The notes below the pieces were generated by a model. That model worked only from the letters and a program-made list of their open reading frames with translations. It had not been told where the DNA came from and did no database searches. This document shows positions 33,796 to 41,414 of a stretch of 64,000 nucleotides of DNA, in pieces. Positions within the stretch are counted from its first letter, which is position 1. Each line of letters begins with the position of its first letter. Source of the stretch: Lachnospiraceae bacterium (GTDB lineage: Bacteria > Bacillota > Clostridia > Lachnospirales > Lachnospiraceae); the NCBI GenBank assembly GCA_910573755.1, contig CAJTBO010000019.1, positions 1 through 64,000 on the forward strand, read 5' to 3'. The translations under genes were made by a program, and so were the position numbers.

Positions 33796-34815
33796 ATGGC
33801 AGATGAAATGAGCATAGAGAATCTGGGTGGTCTTCAGAAAGCCGCGATCCTGCTGATCGCACTGGGACCGGAAATGTCTTCTCAGATTTTTAAGCATTTA
33901 AAAGAAGAAGAGATAGAGGAACTGACATTAGAGATCGCGAATACCAGAAGTATCACGCCTCAGATCAAGGAGGCGGTCACAAACGAGTTTTATCAGCTCT
34001 GCCTTGCGCAGCAGTATATTGCGGAAGGCGGTATCGGCTACGCGAAGGAAGTGCTGGAGAAAGCGCTGGGAGAAGATCAGGCTGTGGCTGTGATCAGCAG
34101 GCTGACGGCTTCGCTGCAGGTAAAGCCTTTCGAGTTTGTGAGAAAGACGGACGCGTCTCAGCTGCTTAACTTTATTCAGGATGAACATCCTCAGACGATA
34201 GCGCTCATTTTGTCCTATCTGGCACCTGCACAGGCAGCGCTGATCATTTCCGCGCTTCCGCCCGACAGACAGTCCGACGTGACGAAGCGTATCGCCGTGA
34301 TGGACAGAACCAGCCCGGATGTGATCAAAGAGGTGGAAAATATACTGGAATCAAAGGTGGCTTCTCTTGTGAATCAGGATTATACGGTTATCGGCGGTGT
34401 GGATGCCGTGGTAGATATCTTAAATACGGTGGACCGCGGAACAGAAAAGCATATTATGGAAACCCTGGAGATCGAAGAGCCGGAACTGGCAGACGAGATC
34501 CGGAAGAAGATGTTTGTATTCGAAGACATTCTGCTCTTGGACGACAGATCGATCCAGCGTGTACTCAGAGATGTGGATAATAATGATCTGGCGGTTTCCC
34601 TGAAGAGTTCCAACGAAGAAGTAAAGGCTGCGATTTTCAACAACCTTTCCAAACGTCTTGCATCCATGATCCAGGAGGATATGGAATTCATGGGCCCTGT
34701 AAGAATGAAGGACGTGGAGGAAGCACAGCAGAAGATCGTAAATATCATCAGGAAACTGGAAGATTCAGGAGAGATCGTCATTTCCAGAGGCGGAGGTGAC
34801 GAGGTCGTTGTCTAA
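33796..34815 (+). CDS. fliG: Flagellar motor switch protein FliG
   Basis: A 339-residue C-ring protein that receives torque from MotA and sets rotation direction. The N-terminal FliF-binding domain begins LGGLQKAAILLIALGPEMSS. The middle-domain EHPQ motif is present (DEHPQTIALILSYL), and the C-terminal charged torque helix lies in FEDILLLDDRSIQRVLRDVD. Length is standard. It overlaps or abuts fliH. Confidence 0.97.
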   Translation: MADEMSIENLGGLQKAAILLIALGPEMSSQIFKHLKEEEIEELTLEIANTRSITPQIKEAVTNEFYQLCLAQQYIAEGGIGYAKEVLEKALGEDQAVAVISRLTASLQVKPFEFVRKTDASQLLNFIQDEHPQTIALILSYLAPAQAALIISALPPDRQSDVTKRIAVMDRTSPDVIKEVENILESKVASLVNQDYTVIGGVDAVVDILNTVDRGTEKHIMETLEIEEPELADEIRKKMFVFEDILLLDDRSIQRVLRDVDNNDLAVSLKSSNEEVKAAIFNNLSKRLASMIQEDMEFMGPVRMKDVEEAQQKIVNIIRKLEDSGEIVISRGGGDEVVV

Positions 34816-35674
34816 TTTATTTAAATCCGGTTTTGTGAACTTTCAGGAAGGGGAGGCAAGAGTCATTGATTCCAATAAGATCGTGGCAAAACGTCTGGGC
34901 GGGATCATCGGAAATGCTTCTTCGGGGCAGGATGCCCCCATCTCAAATGACGGCTTTCAGCAGGCGGAATTTGAGGAGATGGATGAAGAGACAAGAAAAG
35001 CGCTTTTCGGGGAGGAGTCCGGTAACATCTACCGGGAACAGCCCGTCTATGAGGGACCTTCTCCGGAGGAACTTTTAGAACAGGCAAGGCAGGAGATCGA
35101 GGAGATGAGATCTTCTGCCGCGCAGGAGATAGAAAGCCTGAAGCAGCAGGCCTTTGACGAGGGACAGAGAGCGGGGTATGACGACGGGTTTGCCCGGGGA
35201 CACAGCGAGGCCCTTCTGGAAGCGGATAAAGCGGAGAAAAAGGCTCAGGCGGCAATACAGGAAACGGAAGCGGTGCGGGATAAGCTGTACCGGGAATATG
35301 AACAGAGATTGCAGGAGCTCGAACCCATGGTGATAGATGAACTGACAGGTATCTATGACCATGTTTTTGCGGCAGGGTTAAAAGAGCAGAGCGGAATATT
35401 GTTTCATCTGCTGGATACCACGCTGCATCGTATTGACAGCGGTAAGGAGTTTATCGTCAGAGTATCCCAGACGGATTATGAATATATCAATGCCCATAAG
35501 GATGAACTTCTGACGGGAATGCCGGGTGTCAGAATGGATGTGGTGGCAGATGTGATGATGAAGCGCGGCGAAGGGATGATCGAGACCGGCGGCGGCATCT
35601 TTGACTGCAGTATCGATGTGGAACTGCAGGAATTAAAGCGCCGGATACATATGCTGGCTTATTGTAAGGAATGA
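34808..35674 (+). CDS. fliH: Flagellar export ATPase regulator FliH
   Basis: About 288 residues. The N-terminal part (SNLFKSGFVNFQEGEARVID) matches clostridial FliH openings. Residues ~85-175 are a long charged coiled coil (EELLEQARQEIEEMRSSAAQ), with GYDDGFARGHSEALL. The C-terminal globular part (~180-288) resembles V-ATPase subunit E-like FliH domains. It binds FliI and inhibits or positions it. TTG at 34808 fits homologous N termini; an in-frame GTG at 34796 inside fliG (AGAGG upstream) is the alternative start. Confidence 0.86.
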   Translation: MSNLFKSGFVNFQEGEARVIDSNKIVAKRLGGIIGNASSGQDAPISNDGFQQAEFEEMDEETRKALFGEESGNIYREQPVYEGPSPEELLEQARQEIEEMRSSAAQEIESLKQQAFDEGQRAGYDDGFARGHSEALLEADKAEKKAQAAIQETEAVRDKLYREYEQRLQELEPMVIDELTGIYDHVFAAGLKEQSGILFHLLDTTLHRIDSGKEFIVRVSQTDYEYINAHKDELLTGMPGVRMDVVADVMMKRGEGMIETGGGIFDCSIDVELQELKRRIHMLAYCKE

Positions 35675-35699
35675 TCCCGGCTGCGGAAAAAGGGTGGGC

Positions 35700-37019
35700 A
35701 TGTTGGAAACAGCGATAGATTTTAAAAAATATCAGAAGTGCATAGAAGAACCCTTGTTTAAGAAAATGGGGAAAGTCGTGAATGTCATCGGACTGACGAT
35801 CGAGTCGGCGGGACCTGATGCAAGGCTCGGGGATATCTGCCGGATATTTCCTGCCGGCGGTGAGGGCGTGTCCATTATGGCTGAGGTGGTCGGCTTTAAG
35901 GGCGGCATGACGCAGCTGATGCCCTACGAGGTAACGGACGGCATCGGTTCGGGCAGTATTGTCGAAAATACGAATTCCCCTCTGATGGTGGATATTACGG
36001 ATGATATCCTGGGCAGGACGCTGGACGGACTGGGCAGGCCTGTGGACGGCGGAACATTTGAGACTACCGCCAGATATCCGGTGGAAGCGGCGCCGCCTGA
36101 TCCGCTCGAGAGAGAGATCATAGATGAAGTTCTGCCCCTCGGGGTGAAAGCGGTGGATGGCCTTTTGACGGTGGGAAAAGGGCAGAGGATCGGGATCTTT
36201 GCGGGTTCCGGTGTGGGAAAGTCCACTCTGATGGGAATGTTTGCGAGGAATACCACGGCGGAGATCAATGTCATCGCCCTGATCGGGGAGCGGGGCAGGG
36301 AAGTCCGCGAATTTATAGAAAGAGATCTGGGGCCGGAGGGCATGGCACGTTCTGTGGTGGTGGTATCCACTTCGGATAAGCCGGCACTGGAGAGAAACAA
36401 GGCTGCGAAAACGGCTACGGCGATCGCGGAATATTTCCGGGACGAAGGAAAGGATGTCCTTCTGATGATGGACTCCCTGACACGTTTTTCGATGGCGCAG
36501 AGGGAGATCGGCCTTGCCAGCGGGGAACCGCCGGTATCAAGAGGATATCCTCCCAGTGTTTACGCGGAGATGCCCAAACTCCTTGAGAGAGCGGGGCGTT
36601 CCGATAAGGGCTCCATTACGGGTTTATATACGGTACTGGTGGACGGCGACGATTTTAACGAACCGATCACGGATACGGCGAGAAGTATTCTGGACGGACA
36701 CATTATGCTGAACAGAAAGCTGGCGCATAAAAACCATTATCCCGCGATCGATGTGCTGCAGAGCATTTCGAGATGTATGAGCAGCATTGCCACAAGGGAA
36801 CACAAGGCCATGGCGGGAAAGCTGAAAAATGTGCTGGCAACCTATCAGGAAGCGGAGGATCTGATCAATATCGGCGCCTATAAGGCGGGCAGCAATCCGG
36901 ATATTGATTATGCGATCTCGAAGATCGGTCAGGTAAATGACTTTTTGATGCAGGACGTGGATACGAAAACGGGATTTGAAGAGACCGTGGCTGCGATGAG
37001 TGAGATATTTGCTACATAA
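35700..37019 (+). CDS. fliI: Flagellum-specific export ATPase FliI
   Basis: A 439-residue F1-beta-like ATPase of the flagellar type III export apparatus. The Walker A motif is FAGSGVGKSTLMG, followed by ALIGERGREVREFIERDLG and VLLMMDSLTRFSMAQREIG. A C-terminal chaperone/substrate-binding part follows. ATG at 35700 is used because AAAAAGGG precedes it by five bases; the GTG at 35694 lies inside that site. Confidence 0.96.
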   Translation: MLETAIDFKKYQKCIEEPLFKKMGKVVNVIGLTIESAGPDARLGDICRIFPAGGEGVSIMAEVVGFKGGMTQLMPYEVTDGIGSGSIVENTNSPLMVDITDDILGRTLDGLGRPVDGGTFETTARYPVEAAPPDPLEREIIDEVLPLGVKAVDGLLTVGKGQRIGIFAGSGVGKSTLMGMFARNTTAEINVIALIGERGREVREFIERDLGPEGMARSVVVVSTSDKPALERNKAAKTATAIAEYFRDEGKDVLLMMDSLTRFSMAQREIGLASGEPPVSRGYPPSVYAEMPKLLERAGRSDKGSITGLYTVLVDGDDFNEPITDTARSILDGHIMLNRKLAHKNHYPAIDVLQSISRCMSSIATREHKAMAGKLKNVLATYQEAEDLINIGAYKAGSNPDIDYAISKIGQVNDFLMQDVDTKTGFEETVAAMSEIFAT

Positions 37020-37063
37020 ATGACAACGGAATGCCGCAGACCGGTGAAGGCTGGAACTATATT

Positions 37064-37510
37064 ATGGCAAAATTTGTGTACAGGATGCAGAGTATCCTGA
37101 ATATCAAGGAAAAGATGGAGGAGCAGGCGAAGCAGGCTTTTGCGGCGGCGAACCATCAGCTTACGGTGGAGGAACAGAGGCTGCAGCGGCTTTCGCAGCG
37201 GAGGATCCAGTATCTGGCGGAGGGCGCCGTGCTCAGACAGCAGCTGCTTGATCCCCTCAGGCTGCAGGAGAATGCGGCGGCGCTGGATTATATCAAGGAA
37301 GCGATTATCGAGCAGAGGATACGGGTGAGAAAAGCCGAGGAGGCTGTGGAGAGGGCCCGGCAGATCCTGCAGGAATACATGATAGAGAGAAAGACGCATG
37401 AGCAGCTCAGGGAGGCTGCCTTTGAGGAATTCAAGAAGGAACTTGCGAAAGAGGAAAGCAAGGAAGTAGATGAACTGGTAAGTTATACCTATGGTCAGAG
37501 GAGACGATAA
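37064..37510 (+). CDS. fliJ: Flagellar export chaperone FliJ
   Basis: A 148-residue, almost wholly helical coiled-coil protein (MQSILNIKEKMEEQAKQAFA at the start, ERARQILQEYMIERKTHEQL later). Size, position after fliI and coiled-coil content identify it as FliJ, the central stalk of the export ATPase. ATG 37064 gives the usual MAKFVYRMQSIL opening; ATG 37031 in frame has no homologous character. Confidence 0.88.
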   Translation: MAKFVYRMQSILNIKEKMEEQAKQAFAAANHQLTVEEQRLQRLSQRRIQYLAEGAVLRQQLLDPLRLQENAAALDYIKEAIIEQRIRVRKAEEAVERARQILQEYMIERKTHEQLREAAFEEFKKELAKEESKEVDELVSYTYGQRRR

Positions 37511-37513
37511 AGT

Positions 37514-38395
37514 ATGGCAAAAAAACCGAAAGAGAACGAACGTCCGGAAGAAGAGTTTGAAGACCGGGAGTCGGAACGTCAAAGGTTAAAAGAAGAGAAG
37601 AAGCGTTTAAAAGCGGAACAGAAGGCACAGAAAAAAGAGGCAAAACAAAAAGCCAGGGAAATTTCCGACCAGGAAGAGGAACTGGACGGCGAGCCGGGAG
37701 GGCTTCCGGTATTTTTGGTGACGGCTTTTATCGTGGCGGTCTGGGTTGCGATCCTTTGCGTTCTCGTAAAACTGGACGTGGGCGGCGTCGGGACAAACGT
37801 ATTGAAACCTCTGCTGAAGGATGTGCCGGTGCTGAATAAGATCCTTCCGAATGAACAGAGGAAGGACGAGGAAGAGGACGTATACGGCGGTTACGATGAC
37901 CTGGGAGATGCCGTGGCGCAGATCAGGCAGCTCGAGCAGGAACTTCAGATGGCGCAGGAGCAGAATCTGGCCTATGCGAATGAGATCAGCGGTTTGAAGG
38001 AAGAGAACAGCCGGCTTCAGAATTTTGAGGATGGACAGCTTGAATTTGAACGGCTGAAGAATGAGTTCTATGAGGAAGTCGTCTATGCGGAAAACGGTCC
38101 CGGCGTGGAGGAGTACCAGAAATATTATGAGGCGATGGACCCGGCGACGGCGGAATATCTGTACCAGCAGACGATTCAGGAGACTTCCGCCAACAAGGAG
38201 ATCGAGGATTATGTCGCAACTTATTCTTCCATGAAGGCAAAGGAAGCGGCGGCTATCTTTGATACGATGACCAGCGATCTGGATCTTGTGGCGAAGATAC
38301 TGGAGGCGATGTCCGCGGATGACCGTGCGAAGATACTGGAGCAGATGAATGAGGAGAACGCGGCGCGCCTGACCAAGATGATGGATCCGGGGTGA
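37514..38395 (+). CDS. MotE/YlxF-like membrane protein with MgtE-N-like domain
   Basis: A 293-residue protein. A highly charged cytoplasmic N terminus (~1-62) is followed by one membrane segment (~64-84, LPVFLVTAFIVAVWVAILCV), a coiled coil (~125-170, RQLEQELQMAQEQNLAYANE) and a C-terminal helical domain (~225-290, MKAKEAAAIFDTMTSDLDLV, then AKILEAMSADDRAKILEQMN) of the MgtE-N/FliG-like superhelix type. This is the plan of B. subtilis YlxF and the MotE chaperone/stator-associated proteins coded between fliJ and fliK. It starts three bases after fliJ. Confidence 0.8.
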   Translation: MAKKPKENERPEEEFEDRESERQRLKEEKKRLKAEQKAQKKEAKQKAREISDQEEELDGEPGGLPVFLVTAFIVAVWVAILCVLVKLDVGGVGTNVLKPLLKDVPVLNKILPNEQRKDEEEDVYGGYDDLGDAVAQIRQLEQELQMAQEQNLAYANEISGLKEENSRLQNFEDGQLEFERLKNEFYEEVVYAENGPGVEEYQKYYEAMDPATAEYLYQQTIQETSANKEIEDYVATYSSMKAKEAAAIFDTMTSDLDLVAKILEAMSADDRAKILEQMNEENAARLTKMMDPG

Positions 38396-38420
38396 TCTCC
38401 GGGCAGGCAAAGGCGGGTAT

Positions 38421-38461
38421 CCGGACGGAAATATTTCCGGAAAAACTTTACTCCCGTCCGG
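38421..38461 (+). promoter_or_regulatory. Stem-loop between motE/ylxF and fliK
   Basis: CCGGACGG (38421-38428) pairs perfectly with CCGTCCGG (38454-38461). The 12-base palindrome GGAAATATTTCC (38427-38438) overlaps the left arm. No T run follows, so it is more likely an RNA processing or stability element than a terminator. Confidence 0.5.
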
Positions 38462-38481
38462 TGAAAGAGGCGGCAGTCTGT

Positions 38482-38508
38482 TATATAAAAGGCGGAAAAT
38501 GCCGATAT
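38482..38508 (+). promoter_or_regulatory. Sigma-28-like promoter upstream of fliK
   Basis: A perfect sigma-28/sigma-D -10 element, GCCGATAT (38501-38508), is preceded after exactly 15 bases by TATA (38482-38485), one mismatch from the TAAA -35 tetramer. It lies 110 bases before fliK in a 223-base gap, the largest inside the operon. A TTCGGGC-GCA-GCCCGAA hairpin (38566-38582) lies in its leader. Confidence 0.62.
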
Positions 38509-38618
38509 AATTATTGAAAATTGTGTACTTTCAGGCATGGAGGCCGGAAGGGACAATTTTATAGATTCGGGCGCAGCCCGAAAGGTACTTTGACAATAAA
38601 AGAAAAGGAGGTAAAAAC

Positions 38619-39983
38619 GTGACGAATATGCCCGGACTTGATAAGGGTTCTGGGATGCAGAACATCTTATCGGCAAAAGGAACGAAACCGGCAGCATCTT
38701 CCGACGGCGGAGGTTTTAATACGATCCTGAAGCAGACGACGGCAGGCAGGCAGAACTCTGACAAAAGAGCGGAAGCGGCTAAAACTTCGGATGCAAAGAG
38801 CAGGACCGAAGATTCTGCGGCAAGGGATAAGTTAAAAACAGACAGCAGGGCGGAAGAAAAAAGCAAGACCGAAGATGCGGAAACACAGGCGAAAACGGAA
38901 GAAACGGAAGAGATCACGGATGATGCGGAAGTTTTGGAAAAAGCAGGCGGTGAAATGGTGGCGGCACTGGCAGCGCAGATGGGAATCAGCGAGGATGCCG
39001 TGCGGGAAGCCATGGATGCACTTGGAATGACGGATGTGTCATTGCTGGATGCGAAGAATCTGAAAAGCCTGATGGTAGAGCTCACGGAAGGAGCGGACGA
39101 TATGTCCCTTCTGACGGACGGAGATTTTTATCAATCCGTAATGGAAGCGCTGGGTACGCTGGAGGATATCGCCGGAGAAGTACAGGAAGAGACTGGCATG
39201 AGCCAGGAAGAGTTTAACGCGGCAGTGATGGAAGCACAAAAGAGGCTTGCGGAGGAGGTACCTGAAGAAGTGCAGGAAGTATCCGTGCAGGATCTGCAGG
39301 AAGGTGAAAATACGGACAGTGAAGCGGTGAAACTCAGTGTGCAGAAACCGGAGCTGACGGAAAATGCCAGAACGGAGACGGTAGCACAGAAGGATGCGCC
39401 GAAGCAGGAGGATACCGGAAAAAACAGTGAAAGTCCGTTTATGGGAAACAGCTATCAGGCGCAGAACGTGGAACAGCAGGCGCAGGCCTTAAAGGCGGCG
39501 GAGGCTGAGAAAGCATTTTTGATGACTGATACGCAGGAGATCATGGACCAGATACTGGATTATATGAAGGTGTCGGTGAAGCCGGAACTGACAAGCCTTG
39601 AAATGCAGCTTCATCCCGAATCGCTGGGAACCTTACATATTCAGATTTCCAACAAAGAGGGCGCCGTGACGGCACAGTTTATCGCACAGAATGAATCCGT
39701 AAGGGCGGTGCTGGAAAGCCAGATGATGGAACTGAGAGAAAATCTGGAACAGCAGGGCGTCAAGGTGGAAGCCGTTGAAGTGACGATCGCACAGTATTCT
39801 CTGGACAGAAATCCGGACGGAAACGAAGCTTCTTCAGATCAGGGCAGACGGGGAAGAAAAGGCGTCAGGAACCTGAATCTGGGAGAGATCGATCTGGATG
39901 AGGAAGAGGATCTTACGGAGGAAGAAAGGCTGACGGCAGAAATGATGCAGTCGGAGGGAAGTACGGTAAATTATATGGCATGA
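38619..39983 (+). CDS. fliK: Flagellar hook-length control protein FliK
   Basis: A 454-residue protein. The long N-terminal part (~1-300) is low complexity, charged and Ala/Glu/Lys/Thr-rich, as expected of the molecular ruler. The C-terminal Flg_hook domain (~315-395) contains SLEMQLHPESLGTLHIQISN and AQFIAQNESVRAVLES, then LRENLEQQGVKVEAVEV. This domain switches the export gate (FlhB) from hook to filament substrates. The GTG start at 38619 has AAAGGAGG seven bases upstream. Confidence 0.92.
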   Translation: MTNMPGLDKGSGMQNILSAKGTKPAASSDGGGFNTILKQTTAGRQNSDKRAEAAKTSDAKSRTEDSAARDKLKTDSRAEEKSKTEDAETQAKTEETEEITDDAEVLEKAGGEMVAALAAQMGISEDAVREAMDALGMTDVSLLDAKNLKSLMVELTEGADDMSLLTDGDFYQSVMEALGTLEDIAGEVQEETGMSQEEFNAAVMEAQKRLAEEVPEEVQEVSVQDLQEGENTDSEAVKLSVQKPELTENARTETVAQKDAPKQEDTGKNSESPFMGNSYQAQNVEQQAQALKAAEAEKAFLMTDTQEIMDQILDYMKVSVKPELTSLEMQLHPESLGTLHIQISNKEGAVTAQFIAQNESVRAVLESQMMELRENLEQQGVKVEAVEVTIAQYSLDRNPDGNEASSDQGRRGRKGVRNLNLGEIDLDEEEDLTEEERLTAEMMQSEGSTVNYMA

Positions 39984-40019
39984 TAAACAGGTTATAATGA
40001 TCAAGAAAGGAGAGGAAGT

Positions 40020-40811
40020 ATGGCAGGAGCTTTGATAGCACCGGTGGAAGACGGTAAGATAAAAGAGACAGAGTCTCAGACTTCGCTGAAAAACGCGAAA
40101 GATAAAAATTCGACTTACAGTAAAGATACCTTTTTAAAACTTCTGGTAGCGGAAGTGCAGAATCAGGATCCGTTAGAGCCTACATCCAATACAGAATGGA
40201 TATCCCAGTACGCGACCTTCTCGGAACTGGAAGCGATGCAGAATATGAGTTCGGCTTTTGATCTTTCAAGGGCATCTTCACTGGTAGGCAAGACGGTAGT
40301 ACTGCAGACCACCAGCGAAACAGGAAGGGTTACACCAATACAGGGAAAAGTAGATTACGTTACCTACGAGGGCGGCAAGGCATATCTTTCCGTAGGCGGT
40401 TCTCTTTATTCGATAGACGATCTGCACGATGTGATCGATACGGATTATATGGAGGCTTTTGACAAGGTATACGAATGGTCTGTGGCACTCAATAAACTTC
40501 CGTCTTACGAGAATCTTACGATGGATGATGCGGAGGATGTGGAAAAACTCTGGAGTGAATTTGAGGCGATGTCCGATTACGAGAAGACCTTTATCGCAAA
40601 GGAAAATACCGATAAGATCACGAAGTATCATGAGCGGATCGAAGAAATGAAAAAGAATCAGGATGAGGACGACGATGACGGCGGTGAAGTAACGGAGCCG
40701 GACGGGACGGAAGGCGGCGGAGAGACAAAGCCTGAAGAGAACGGTACGGTGACGCCGGAAGGGTCAGGAAGCGGAAATACCGGAGAGGAAGGAACCGAAA
40801 CGGAAGAATAA
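40020..40811 (+). CDS. flgD: Hook-capping protein FlgD with C-terminal helical module
   Basis: A 263-residue protein. The N-terminal FlgD domain (~30-90; YSKDTFLKLLVAEVQNQDPL, then MQNMSSAFDLSRASSLVGK) is clear, and a short beta region follows to ~140. Residues ~145-212 then form a helical segment (LPSYENLTMDDAEDVEKLWS, FEAMSDYEKTFIAKENTDKI) that resembles the three-helix modules of Gram-positive surface proteins. Residues ~213-263 are a disordered Asp/Glu/Gly/Thr tail. The canonical FlgD Ig/tudor-like domains are not obvious. AGGAGAGG lies upstream of the ATG. Confidence 0.9.
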   Translation: MAGALIAPVEDGKIKETESQTSLKNAKDKNSTYSKDTFLKLLVAEVQNQDPLEPTSNTEWISQYATFSELEAMQNMSSAFDLSRASSLVGKTVVLQTTSETGRVTPIQGKVDYVTYEGGKAYLSVGGSLYSIDDLHDVIDTDYMEAFDKVYEWSVALNKLPSYENLTMDDAEDVEKLWSEFEAMSDYEKTFIAKENTDKITKYHERIEEMKKNQDEDDDDGGEVTEPDGTEGGGETKPEENGTVTPEGSGSGNTGEEGTETEE

Positions 40812-40846
40812 AATATCACGAAACGTGAAATAAAGCAGGGAAGCTG

Positions 40847-41251
40847 GTGAATAGCATGAAAGTTCAGACAAATGGTTTTCATTCTTTAGAACAGGTACAA
40901 AACGAATATTTAAGCCGGAAGCCTGTAATGCCGGCGGCAAAAAAACAGGACAGTCTATCCTTTCAGGATATTCTGGAACAGGCGTCGGAAGCCGGCAGTG
41001 AAGTCAGATTTTCCAAGCATGCGGCAGGAAGACTGAGCACAAGGAATATCGAACTGACGGACAGCCAGATGGAAAGACTGCAGGAAGGCACGAAAAAAGC
41101 GCAGGCGAAGGGAATCAAAGATTCGCTGGTACTTGTAGATTCACTGGCGTTTATCGTAAATGTACCGAGCAGTACCGTGGTGACAGCCATGGAACAGAGT
41201 GAAGCACAGGAAAACATTTATACAAATATTGACGGGGCCGTGATCATATAA
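40847..41251 (+). CDS. Flagellar operon protein, TIGR02530 type
   Basis: A 134-residue protein (131 if the ATG at 40856 is used instead of the GTG). The conserved part is RFSKHAAGRLSTRNIELTDS, KGIKDSLVLVDSLAFIVNVP and the end NIYTNIDGAVII, which fits the family found between flgD and flgE in a subset of flagellar operons. Its biochemical role is not established; position suggests hook assembly. Confidence 0.85.
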   Translation: MNSMKVQTNGFHSLEQVQNEYLSRKPVMPAAKKQDSLSFQDILEQASEAGSEVRFSKHAAGRLSTRNIELTDSQMERLQEGTKKAQAKGIKDSLVLVDSLAFIVNVPSSTVVTAMEQSEAQENIYTNIDGAVII

Positions 41252-41283
41252 ATAGATAGCTGGACCTTATGGAAGCTGGAAAT

Positions 41284-41376
41284 GTTCCGGAATGGCAGAA
41301 GGAACGAACGACCCCTCTTTGAAAGAGTTTCGGATCTGCGGCAAAGCCCGGTTTTACCGGGTGTCTGCCCATGACA
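41284..41376 (+). promoter_or_regulatory. Structured non-coding segment before flgE
   Basis: The 163-base gap holds three consecutive perfect small stems: GTTCC/GGAAC (41284-41288, 41301-41305), CTCTT/AAGAG (41315-41319, 41323-41327) and CCCGG-TTTTA-CCGGG (41347-41361). TGTC/GACA may add a fourth. The AGGAGG binding site of flgE follows. No T run follows the stems. Confidence 0.45.
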
Positions 41377-41414
41377 GGAGAGACTCACAATTTTACAGGA
41401 GGTAGATTTAATAT

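Noticed and set aside
41252-41414. c-di-GMP-I riboswitch before flgE
   Set aside because: Only a short GCAAAGCC stretch resembles the consensus; the 5' half with GGGCAAACC and the expected three-way fold were not found.
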